A stretch of 64,000 bases of DNA. Source: an uncultured Prevotellaceae bacterium (GTDB lineage Bacteria > Bacteroidota > Bacteroidia > Bacteroidales > Bacteroidaceae). The stretch lies in NCBI GenBank assembly GCA_947166305.1, contig CAMVDV010000007.1, positions 20,982 to 84,981 of the forward strand. The letters run 5' to 3'. This document shows, one piece after another, positions 56,274 to 64,000 of the stretch; position 1 is the first letter of the stretch; every line of letters begins with the position of its first letter. A program made the position numbers and the translations under genes. The notes below the pieces were generated by a model. The model made no database searches. It saw only the letters and a program-made list of their open reading frames with translations, and had not been told where the DNA came from.

Positions 56274-56358
56274 AAAGTTAAAAAGGGGAAATCCCCCGGC
56301 TTCCCCTTCGCTCCTTTCTTTTTAACTTTTTAACTTTTTAATTTTTCACCTTTTCAAC
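56250..56358. repeat. Inverted GTTAAAAA word arrays spanning both stop codons of a convergent gene pair
   Basis: aaggttaaaaagttaaaaggttaaaaagttaaaaaggggaa ... ttccccttcgctcctttctttttaactttttaactttttaatttttcaccttttc. Confidence 0.9.
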
Positions 56359-57146
56359 TGCTGTACGGGGAAGTCGAAATAGGTGTCGGGGAATGGCTCG
56401 TCGCTGAGTGTGAAGTGCCACCACTCGGTGGGGAACGGTTTGAATCCGTGGCGCATCATGGCTTCGCGCAGTATCATGCGGTTGCAAAACTGTTCGCGCG
56501 AAATGCTCCGTCCGGCGGGGCTGGCTGTGTTCTGGCCTGTGTACTCGCCCGTCTCGGGGTCTCCGCAAAAGTCAGGATGGCTCTCGGGACCGAACCAATC
56601 GAACGTCCCTCCCATGTCGACTTCCTTTTCCTTCTGCATATCGAAGAGCGTGAGGTCAACGGTGGAGCCTCTCGTATGCCCGCTTTTGGCACAGATGTAC
56701 TCGCGCTCGAAGAGGACGCTCTTGTCGAGGTCGGGATAGAAATAGCGTCGCATGAGCGTGTCGGGAATGTTCTCCGCCCATCGCCAGAAGTGGTCAACGG
56801 CACGCTGCGGGCGGTAGGCATCGTAGATCTTCAGGCGGTAGCCCATCTCCCTGAGTTCGTCGCTGACTGCCCGAAGGCTGTCGGCGGCCTGACGTGTGAG
56901 CAGGGCTGTGGGCTCGAGATAGCCGTCGATGCGTGTGCCGACGAAGTTGTATGTGCTGAAGTACCTGATTTCCAGTATGGCATCGGGTACAGCATCGGTC
57001 AACGTCACGAACTGGCTGGAGTCTTCCGTCGGGTTGGAAGGACGGTTCTGAAGGTGATTGACGAGACGGACGCCAGCATACGCGAGCACGATTGGCAGGG
57101 CGATGGCCACCAGCAGATACAAGTTTCTTTTCTTCATGATATTCAA
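56346..57146 (-). CDS. M15 family D-alanyl-D-alanine dipeptidase
   Basis: LEIRYFSTYNFVGTRIDGY, YDAYRPQRAVDHFWRWA, SGHTRGSTVDLTL, EWWHFTL. Confidence 0.93.
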   Translation of the reverse strand: MNIMKKRNLYLLVAIALPIVLAYAGVRLVNHLQNRPSNPTEDSSQFVTLTDAVPDAILEIRYFSTYNFVGTRIDGYLEPTALLTRQAADSLRAVSDELREMGYRLKIYDAYRPQRAVDHFWRWAENIPDTLMRRYFYPDLDKSVLFEREYICAKSGHTRGSTVDLTLFDMQKEKEVDMGGTFDWFGPESHPDFCGDPETGEYTGQNTASPAGRSISREQFCNRMILREAMMRHGFKPFPTEWWHFTLSDEPFPDTYFDFPVQQLKR

Positions 57147-57176
57147 TGATTACGTTGTTTTGACAGGGTGTCTGAA

Positions 57177-57264
57177 ATCGCAGCACGCGGAGATGGTCAT
57201 CGCAGCGTGCTGCGTTTGGCATCGCAGCGTGGGGCGTTGGCCATCGTCGCGTGCGGCGTTTGAC
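57177..57264. repeat. 22-bp-period array, YCGCRNGCG family (4 units)
   Basis: ATCGCAGCACGCGGAGATGGTC / ATCGCAGCGTGCTGCGTTTGGC / ATCGCAGCGTGGGGCGTTGGCC / ATCGTCGCGTGCGGCGTTTGAC. Confidence 0.92.
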
Positions 57265-58706
57265 TACTTCACCAGAATCTTCTTGCGCAGGAAGATGTAG
57301 AGTCCGCTGTCGAGCTGATGCACTTGCTCCTGAGTAGCGTTCTTCATGACCAGAATGCCTTCGGGAGTATAGACGTCGGCGGGTGTGTCGGCAGTCGTCT
57401 CCTCGCTTTCTCCGATGCCCGAAGCCGTGTCGCTGGCAGGGAACATCAGCATCAGGGCGGGCATTCCGCTGCCTCCGTAGCTCTCAACAACATCGGTTGC
57501 CGACGTCTTCTTGGCGAAGTTGCCCATTTGCAGACCGCGCTCTGCATCCATGTTGACGTAGGCGCGCTGGATGTTGCGCTGGATGTGAGAGAGATACTTC
57601 CTGGTGAGCGACTCGCTCAGGCCACAGTCGTAGATGAGCGTGCGCATGTACTGGGCATAGATGGCTGCGTAGATGCCTTGCTCGTAGCCTGTTTCGTAGC
57701 GGAGGATGCCGCCCGTGCACATGCTGTTGATGACGTAGTTGGCGGCACGCTGGGCTTTGGTGAGATAGCTCACCTCGTGGGTGAGAAGATAGAGCAGGCA
57801 GCTGGCTCCGATGTAGGTGGCCTGGTTGTAGAGGTGGTCGCTGTACTCAGGTCCGCCTCCATGTATGCCGTCGGCCACACGTCCGTTGCTGACGAGCGTC
57901 TGGTCAGCCCAGGCATATATCTCCTTCGCCTTCTCGAGATACCACTCCTTGGTCTGCCTCGTCGGGCGAGATGAAGTGGGTGCCGTGCGACCTTCGGGCA
58001 CAAGTCTGTGGAGCAGGCAGGCAGCGATGACGGTCGGGAAGTTGATGCATGCCGAACGGAAATCGCCTGGCTGGTGAGGATTGGCGTGGTCGATGGGTTG
58101 CCATTCCCAGAACATGCCGCCTCCAGACTTGCCTTCGAAGCGTGCAGGGTCGGCATAGGAGCCGTCGTCGCCCACCTTGGCCGAGCCGTACCACACGCGG
58201 CAGAAGCTCCTCTCGCTGTAGGTGAGATACTCCGTCCTGCCGAAAGTCTCGTAGGCACGCGCCAAGGCACACGTCCACCACATGATGTCGTCGTAGACAA
58301 ACCAGCCGTTGTTCGTGTTGCTATTATCGAAGTCGAAGTTCACATAGTGCGATTTCTCGCCTCGGTATATCTTGTCGTGCAGCGCCTTGTACTTTCTGGT
58401 TCGCGTCTCGTCGCCCTCTGCCTTGGCACGGTTGTAGGCATTGATGACCATGTCGTACATGATGGCCTGGCACCAGATGGCCGCAGCGCAGCCCGACACA
58501 TCGTTGTCCCTGTAGCCGTTGCCGCGGTGGTCGGCATTGGGTTGCTCCGTGTCGGCCTTGTAGATGTTGCGCGTCTTGTCGAGGAAGGCAGTGTTGAAGT
58601 CATCGTAGGCCTTCCATTCGGCCTCGTCGTCGTAGGTGATGTTCACCTGGGCACAAGCAAGGCTTGTCCATGCCAGCAGAGGGAGGAGGATTGATAAGTG
58701 CTTCAT
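57264..58706 (-). CDS. Glycoside hydrolase family 76 protein (alpha-1,6-mannanase family), secreted
   Basis: YDDIMWWTCALARAYETFGRTEYL, GGGMFWEW, KEWYLEKAKEIYAWADQTLV; T9SS-like tail. Confidence 0.88.
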   Translation of the reverse strand: MKHLSILLPLLAWTSLACAQVNITYDDEAEWKAYDDFNTAFLDKTRNIYKADTEQPNADHRGNGYRDNDVSGCAAAIWCQAIMYDMVINAYNRAKAEGDETRTRKYKALHDKIYRGEKSHYVNFDFDNSNTNNGWFVYDDIMWWTCALARAYETFGRTEYLTYSERSFCRVWYGSAKVGDDGSYADPARFEGKSGGGMFWEWQPIDHANPHQPGDFRSACINFPTVIAACLLHRLVPEGRTAPTSSRPTRQTKEWYLEKAKEIYAWADQTLVSNGRVADGIHGGGPEYSDHLYNQATYIGASCLLYLLTHEVSYLTKAQRAANYVINSMCTGGILRYETGYEQGIYAAIYAQYMRTLIYDCGLSESLTRKYLSHIQRNIQRAYVNMDAERGLQMGNFAKKTSATDVVESYGGSGMPALMLMFPASDTASGIGESEETTADTPADVYTPEGILVMKNATQEQVHQLDSGLYIFLRKKILVK

Positions 58707-58792
58707 TGATGATGCTTTTTTTTGCTTAAGAGGGCTTATAGGGTCCGTTGCCCTATAAGCCCTGTAAGGTGTGTTGGGTTCACCTGAGTGTT

Positions 58793-61093
58793 TTACTTCT
58801 TTTTCTTTCCTTTGGCAGCCTGCTTGTACTCCTTGCTGAAGGAATAGGGAGCAGCCTCTGGGTTCGTGCCTCTCTGTCGGTTAGGCTCGGCCTGCATGTT
58901 GTAGTCCATCTTCATGCCTGCCACGACGTCGGTGTGCTTGACGTAGTTCTTGTCGTAGGCCACGCCGTTGACCTTGAGGCTACCGACGTAGCGGTTGGCA
59001 TCGCTCTGCTGCGGCGCCGTAATCACCACGTCCTTGCCGTTCTCGAGGTGCAACGTCATCTTCTTGAAGTAAGGTGCACCGAGCACATACTCTCCGCTGC
59101 CTGGGCAAACGGGATAGAATCCCATGGCTGTGAAGATGTACCAAGCCGATGTCTGCCCGTTGTCCTCGTCGCCACAATAGCCGTCGGCGTGAGCGTTGTA
59201 CATTCTGTTCATCGTCTCGCGCAACCAGTACTGGCTCTTCCAAGGCTCGCCGCTGTAGGCATACATATATATCATGTGCTGAATGGGCTGGTTGCCGTGA
59301 GCATAGTTGCCCATGTTCATGATTTGCATCTCACGAATCTCGTGGATGACGCCGCCATAGTAACTTTCGTCGAAGATGGGCGGAAGGATGAAGACGCTGT
59401 CGAGCATCTGATTGAACACAGCCTTTCCTCCCATGAGGTCGATGAGTCCCTGCGGATCGTGGAAGACACTCCACGAGTAGTGCCAGCTGTTTCCCTCGGT
59501 GAAAGCGTCGCCCCACTTGAAGGGATTGAAGTTGGGTGCCCAGTCGCCGTTGGCAAGCTTGCCGCGCATCAGGTTATAGTTCTTGTCGAAGAGGTTCTTG
59601 TAGTTGAAGGCACGCTCGGCATACACCTTGATTTCCTTCTCCGGTTTGCCGAGAGCCTGACCGAGTTTGTAGATGCTCCAGTCGTCGAAGGCATACTCCA
59701 GCGTGCGTGCAGCACTCTCGTTGATGCTGTCGTAGGGAACATAGCCGAGCTTGTTGTAAGCCTGCCATTGCTTGCGACCGCTCGTGGTGCGAGGCAAGTC
59801 GGCATTGGCGCCGTGCTTCACAGCTTCCCAAAGCGCGTCGATGTCATAACCGCGAATGCCTTTGAGGTAAGCGTCGGCCACAACGCTCGCAGAGTTGTTG
59901 CCCACCATGCAGGCACGATGTCCGGGAGCACTCCATTCGGGCAGGAATCCACTCTCCTTGTAAGCGTTCGCCCAGCCTTCCTGCATCTTCTGGCTCATGC
60001 TCGGGTACATCAGGTTCACCAATGGGAAGAGCGCCCGGAAGGTATCCCAGAAACCTGTGTCGGCGAAAAGGTAGCCAGGCAGGACCTGACCGTTGTAGGG
60101 ACTGTAGTGAACGACTTCGCCCTTCGCGTTGATTTCATAGAAACTGCGGGGGAAGAGCGTGCTGCGATAGAGACAACTGTAGAAAGTGCGGAGGCGGTCG
60201 ACGTCGCTTGTGTCGTCCACATCAATGACGCTCAGCACCTTATTCCACTCCTGCCTGCCGGCCTCGCTTATCTCTTCGAGACTCTTGCCTCCCAGTTCCT
60301 TGAGGTTCTGCTCGGCCTGCTCGATGCTGATGAACGAGCTGGCGACACGAACGTTGATTTGTTCGCCGCGCTTGGTCTGGAATCCTACGGCAGCCGCCGC
60401 GTGCTTGCTCTTCATCTCAAGGTTGCGGCTCTCCTTACCCTCGTCGGCTGTGGAATGATAGAAGAAGGGACGGTCGAATTTCAAGACGAAATAGTTCTTG
60501 AAACCTTCGGGCACGCCGCCGCTGTTGCGCGTCGTGTAGCCCACAACCTTGTTCTCGCCGGGAATAACCTTGACGTAGGAACCATGATCGAAAGCATCGA
60601 CGATGACGAAGTTCTTGCCTTCGGGCATCGTGAAGCGGAAGATGGCGGCACGACTTGTAGGAGCTATCTCGGTGGTGATGTCGTAGTCTGCAAGATATAC
60701 CTTATAATAATGTGGCTTGCTCACTTCTGCCTTGTGGCTGAACCAACTGGCACGTTTGTTCTCATCGAAGACAGGTGCGTCGCCAGCCTCGGGCATGATG
60801 TTGAACATAGCGTAGTCGTTCATCCAAGGGCTTGGCTGGTGGGTCTGTTTGAAGCCACGTATCTTCTCGGCATCATAGGTGTAGCACCAGCCATTGCCCA
60901 TCATTCCTGTCTGCGGAGTCCAGAAGTTCATGCCCCAGGGAAGAGCGATGGCGGGATAGGTGTTGCCCGTGGAGAGTCCACCCGTGGAGTGTGAACCGAC
61001 AAGGGGATTGACGTACTGCACGGGATCGTCTATTGCGTAAGTTCCCGTGAAAAAGGATAATGCGGCAAAGGCTGCCAGGATGTGCTTCTTCAT
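58793..61093 (-). CDS. GH92 family glycosyl hydrolase (alpha-mannosidase family), secreted
   Basis: VNPLVGSHSTGGLSTGNTYPAIALPWGMNFWTPQTG, FVIVDAFDHGSYV, YCGDEDNGQTSAWYIFTAMGFYPVCPGSGEYVLGAP. Confidence 0.96.
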   Translation of the reverse strand: MKKHILAAFAALSFFTGTYAIDDPVQYVNPLVGSHSTGGLSTGNTYPAIALPWGMNFWTPQTGMMGNGWCYTYDAEKIRGFKQTHQPSPWMNDYAMFNIMPEAGDAPVFDENKRASWFSHKAEVSKPHYYKVYLADYDITTEIAPTSRAAIFRFTMPEGKNFVIVDAFDHGSYVKVIPGENKVVGYTTRNSGGVPEGFKNYFVLKFDRPFFYHSTADEGKESRNLEMKSKHAAAAVGFQTKRGEQINVRVASSFISIEQAEQNLKELGGKSLEEISEAGRQEWNKVLSVIDVDDTSDVDRLRTFYSCLYRSTLFPRSFYEINAKGEVVHYSPYNGQVLPGYLFADTGFWDTFRALFPLVNLMYPSMSQKMQEGWANAYKESGFLPEWSAPGHRACMVGNNSASVVADAYLKGIRGYDIDALWEAVKHGANADLPRTTSGRKQWQAYNKLGYVPYDSINESAARTLEYAFDDWSIYKLGQALGKPEKEIKVYAERAFNYKNLFDKNYNLMRGKLANGDWAPNFNPFKWGDAFTEGNSWHYSWSVFHDPQGLIDLMGGKAVFNQMLDSVFILPPIFDESYYGGVIHEIREMQIMNMGNYAHGNQPIQHMIYMYAYSGEPWKSQYWLRETMNRMYNAHADGYCGDEDNGQTSAWYIFTAMGFYPVCPGSGEYVLGAPYFKKMTLHLENGKDVVITAPQQSDANRYVGSLKVNGVAYDKNYVKHTDVVAGMKMDYNMQAEPNRQRGTNPEAAPYSFSKEYKQAAKGKKKK

Positions 61094-61094
61094 A

Positions 61095-61853
61095 TTAAAG
61101 TTCCTTTATCTTGACGTTCTTGAACCAAACTTCATCGCCGTGGTCTTGGAGCAGGATGCGTCCGTCGCGGTTGCCGAAGTTCGGCCAGTTCTTGTACTTA
61201 CTGTAGGCGACGAGCGCGTTCCACTCCTGGTTGTTGCGTTCATATTCGAGGAGTTTCACGCCGTTGAGCCAGTGCTCCACATGACCATCCTTGACGATGA
61301 CGCAGGCGGTGTTCCACGTTGTGATGTCGAAGGGCTTCTGTTCGGGTGCAGGGATGAGGTCGTAGAGCGAGCCGAGCTTGCGGTTTCCCTTCACGCCGAG
61401 CTTGGCATCGGGGTGACGGAGGTCGTCGAGAATCTGGAACTCGCAGCCTATGGCACTGCCTTCGCCCATGTTCATGTCGGGATCGACGAAGTATTTGATG
61501 CCGCTGTTAGCGCCTTCTGTTATCTTGAAGTCAACCTTCAGGATAAAGTTGTGGTAGTTTTTCTCGGTGACGATGTCGCCTCCGTTGCCGCTCTCGGCTC
61601 CGTTGGCTTTCTCCACCTTGAGGATTCCTTCCTCGATGCGCCATCCTTTCTGCGGGAAGGTCTGGAGCTTGGCGCCTCGCCAGCCGTTGGTTGTCTTGCC
61701 GTCCCAGAGGAGTTTCCATCCTTCGCGCTGCTCCTGTTCGGTGAGGACGTTGTCGGTGGTGGGCACGGGAGCGGGCTGTGCTGCTACTTTCTTTACTTTT
61801 GCCGATGCAGGAAGCAGGGCCAGCATCGACAGGGCTATGATAATCTTTTTCAT
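61095..61853 (-). CDS. DUF1080 (3-keto-disaccharide hydrolase) family protein, secreted
   Basis: [62 protein letters not shown]. Confidence 0.93.
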   Translation of the reverse strand: MKKIIIALSMLALLPASAKVKKVAAQPAPVPTTDNVLTEQEQREGWKLLWDGKTTNGWRGAKLQTFPQKGWRIEEGILKVEKANGAESGNGGDIVTEKNYHNFILKVDFKITEGANSGIKYFVDPDMNMGEGSAIGCEFQILDDLRHPDAKLGVKGNRKLGSLYDLIPAPEQKPFDITTWNTACVIVKDGHVEHWLNGVKLLEYERNNQEWNALVAYSKYKNWPNFGNRDGRILLQDHGDEVWFKNVKIKEL

Positions 61854-61871
61854 CTTTCTTGTTTGTTATTT

Positions 61872-61905
61872 CGTTATGACGTTATAACGTTATTTCGTTA
61901 TGACG
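61872..61905. repeat. 8-bp word array CGTTATNN
   Basis: cgttatga cgttataa cgttattt cgttatga. Confidence 0.85.
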
Positions 61906-61923
61906 ATTTTCCCATAAGGGAAT

Positions 61924-63360
61924 TTAGTCAATCTTATAGAACTCTTCCCAGCCCTTGCGTGGCGGCATACCGCTGAGCATGGCGTTGGCGAAGGCATTGT
62001 TTGTGAACTGCTTGGTGCGTGGGTCGAAGAAGAGCTGGGTGTTGAGTCTCTGTGCGATGACGCCGAGGCAGAACACCTGGCAGAGCACGCCTGCTATCTG
62101 GAAGGGCGAGCGTGTCTTCTCCTGACCCATGCATGCACGGAGGAAGTTGACGTAGTGGTTGCTCGGGCTCTTGGGCACTTCGGGCAACTTGCCTTCCATC
62201 TCTTTCGCCTTTTCCTCAGGGATAATCTTGAGGGTGCTGCCGTGGCTGCCTCCCTTGAAGATGAGGTCGCGGCTATAGATTATCTTTCCCGGGCTGACCT
62301 TTGCGGCTGCATTCTTGAAATCGTTCTGTCCGCTGGCCGGAATGTTGGCTGCCATCTCGCTCTTGCCGTAGCCTGCGGGCAGGGGAGGCAGGTTGTCCAC
62401 GCCGTCGTACCATGTGATGTCGCAAGGAGGCATACCGTCGCGTGCGCCGAAGCGGAAGAGGATGGTGCTGGAATAGGGGTAGAAGAATTCGTTATGGTAC
62501 TTGGCATGTTTGAGCGTGACCTCGTATGGCAGGCCGAGATGCAGGAACTCATGGACGGTGTCGAGTATGTGAGCGCCCCAATCGCCGAGGGCTCCCATGC
62601 CGAAGTCATACCAGCTGCGCCAGTCGCCCTGATGGAAGAGGCGGCTATAGTTGTGGTATCTGACGCCGCAGTGCCAAGTGTCCCAGTCCATGCCTTCGGG
62701 GATGGTGTCGCCCTCGGGCATCTGCTTCATGTTCCAGTCGTACTTGTGCCAACGCCGGGCCTCGTTCATGTGGGCGGTGACTGCTGTGACATCCTTGATA
62801 ATGCCAGCCTCTTGCCATGCCTTGAACTGGAAATAGTTGGCCTCGGAGTGGCCTTGGTTGCCCACCTGCGTGGCAAGTTCGGGGTGACGGTTGGCCATCT
62901 CGATGAGGAGCTCGCCCTCCTGGAAGGTGCGGATGAGGGGCTTCTCGCAATAGACGTGCTTGCCGGCCTTCATAGCGGCCATGCAGACGAAGAAATGGGA
63001 GTGGTCGGGCACACTGATGGCCACGGCGTCGAACTTGTCGGCGTACTCGTCGAAGAGCTTACGGAAGTCGGTGAACCGCTTAGCGTCGGGGTACATGCCC
63101 AACACCTTCTGGCACTGTTTGCCCTGAAGGTCAACGTCGCACAGCGCCACGACGTCCACCATGCCGGTCTTGGCGAACTCCTCGATGTTCTGCTGACCGC
63201 GGTTGCCGATGCCGATGTAGGCAATCTTCACTTTGTCGCTCTTGGGAGCCGTGGCGGGCTGCACTTTCTTCTTGCCGGCGGCCAGCACCTCGGAGGGAGC
63301 CAGAGCAGAGCCTGCTGCAAGCAGACCAACTCCCTTGAGGAAATCTCTTCTTGTTGACAT
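61924..63360 (-). CDS. Gfo/Idh/MocA family oxidoreductase with Tat-like signal
   Basis: MSTRRDFLKGVGLLAAGSALAPSEVLA; VKIAYIGIGNRGQQNIEEF; GKHVYCEKPLIRTFQEGELL. Confidence 0.95.
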   Translation of the reverse strand: MSTRRDFLKGVGLLAAGSALAPSEVLAAGKKKVQPATAPKSDKVKIAYIGIGNRGQQNIEEFAKTGMVDVVALCDVDLQGKQCQKVLGMYPDAKRFTDFRKLFDEYADKFDAVAISVPDHSHFFVCMAAMKAGKHVYCEKPLIRTFQEGELLIEMANRHPELATQVGNQGHSEANYFQFKAWQEAGIIKDVTAVTAHMNEARRWHKYDWNMKQMPEGDTIPEGMDWDTWHCGVRYHNYSRLFHQGDWRSWYDFGMGALGDWGAHILDTVHEFLHLGLPYEVTLKHAKYHNEFFYPYSSTILFRFGARDGMPPCDITWYDGVDNLPPLPAGYGKSEMAANIPASGQNDFKNAAAKVSPGKIIYSRDLIFKGGSHGSTLKIIPEEKAKEMEGKLPEVPKSPSNHYVNFLRACMGQEKTRSPFQIAGVLCQVFCLGVIAQRLNTQLFFDPRTKQFTNNAFANAMLSGMPPRKGWEEFYKID

Positions 63361-63605
63361 AATGTAACTTGTTTAGTGTAAATTTGTACTATCTGCCCAC
63401 AAAGTTAGCAAAAATAATCCTATGTGCAAGCATTTTGCAGTTAAAAAATGTGCAATGCCGCAGGTTTTTCGGTTTCGGAGCGTTCGGGCAGAAGAAAAAT
63501 GGAGCAGACGGAGGGACGATGTGGCCTGCCCCGATGCAAAATACGCGACAGCGTAGCGCTCCCCGCGCCAAGCCCTCGCGCCGAACATCGCCTGCCCTTA
63601 TGTTT

Positions 63606-63671
63606 GACCCATGCGCATGGAACGATGGACCCATGCGCATGGGTCGATGGTTCCATGCGCATGGGTCAAAC
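63606..63671. repeat. 22-bp-period array of CCATGCGCATGG palindromes (3 units)
   Basis: GACCCATGCGCATGGAACGATG / GACCCATGCGCATGGGTCGATG / GTTCCATGCGCATGGGTCAAAC. Confidence 0.93.
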
Positions 63672-63754
63672 CCCACCGCCTGCCCTTCCGGGCACCAGGC
63701 TGTGCCGGACGGCACACCACGGCAGGCCGCCAGACGCAGGAGGCAACAAAAAAA

Positions 63755-63776
63755 GGCACTGCCCGAAAGCAGTGCC
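63755..63776 (-). terminator. Intrinsic terminator of the minus-strand small ORF
   Basis: GGCACTGC-CCGAAA-GCAGTGCC; minus-strand reading followed by TTTTTTT. Confidence 0.85.
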
Positions 63777-63817
63777 CCAAACAAATTAAAAACTAAATTC
63801 AGTGCTTATGAAGACAC

Positions 63818-63979
63818 CTACCAGTCAATGTCCCAGGTGCCGTCGCCGGCATCCTGTTCCTTGACATATTCTTCGCTGCCGGACTCGTCCGACACCGTGA
63901 TGCTTGTCACCGTGAGAAGGCCGTCGGCCATCTCTGCCACGTCAACTCTGACGGAGGGGATAATATATGTCTTTCTCAT
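63818..63979 (-). CDS. 53-aa small protein, absent from the supplied ORF track
   Basis: MRKTYIIPSVRVDVAEMADGLLTVTSITVSDESGSEEYVKEQDAGDGTWDIDW, followed by a hairpin terminator. Confidence 0.75.
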   Translation of the reverse strand: MRKTYIIPSVRVDVAEMADGLLTVTSITVSDESGSEEYVKEQDAGDGTWDIDW

Positions 63980-64000
63980 AAATTACGCTTTATATCATTT

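Noticed and set aside
58748-60994. 748-aa plus-strand ORF opposite GH92
   Set aside because: Mirror ORF of a clear GH92 gene; low-complexity V/H/A-rich translation.

Overview
The window is 64 kb of a GC-rich Bacteroidales chromosome, probably Prevotellaceae-like (inferred from gene families, TAnnTTTG promoters and Prevotella-type C-terminal tails). I support about 44 protein-coding genes and one tRNA-Val(UAC). Gene content: rfbA; a VTC-domain / DUF4956 / DUF2490 / beta-helix cluster; frr-rsgA-argB; an ECF sigma factor; a sugar MFS-ROK-manA operon; alaS; araD-araA-kinase; DUF2723; queG; an RluA-like synthase; lepB; dapB; dprA; greA; manC; queA; GH115; two tandem NSS transporters; and a GH76/GH92/DUF1080/Gfo-Idh block. 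No CRISPR array, rRNA, prophage or transposase was recognised. The most unusual signal is in the repeats. (1) At least 12 intergenic loci carry arrays with an exact 22-bp period, built from short quasi-palindromic units. The period is conserved although unit sequence differs between loci. (2) G/C-rich palindromic elements and 7-9 bp word arrays occur between genes and also in frame inside conserved genes (queG, queA, alaS, manA, an RluA-like gene, a ComEA-like gene), resembling Rickettsia palindromic elements. In queG the element sits where the 4Fe-4S cysteine motif is expected. Other candidates are a 193-bp MITE-like element with a 5-bp target duplication, a promoter-plus-terminator sRNA upstream of greA, a compositionally chimeric secreted protein, and a 53-aa ORF absent from the supplied track. 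All family calls come from reading the sequence; no database search was run.
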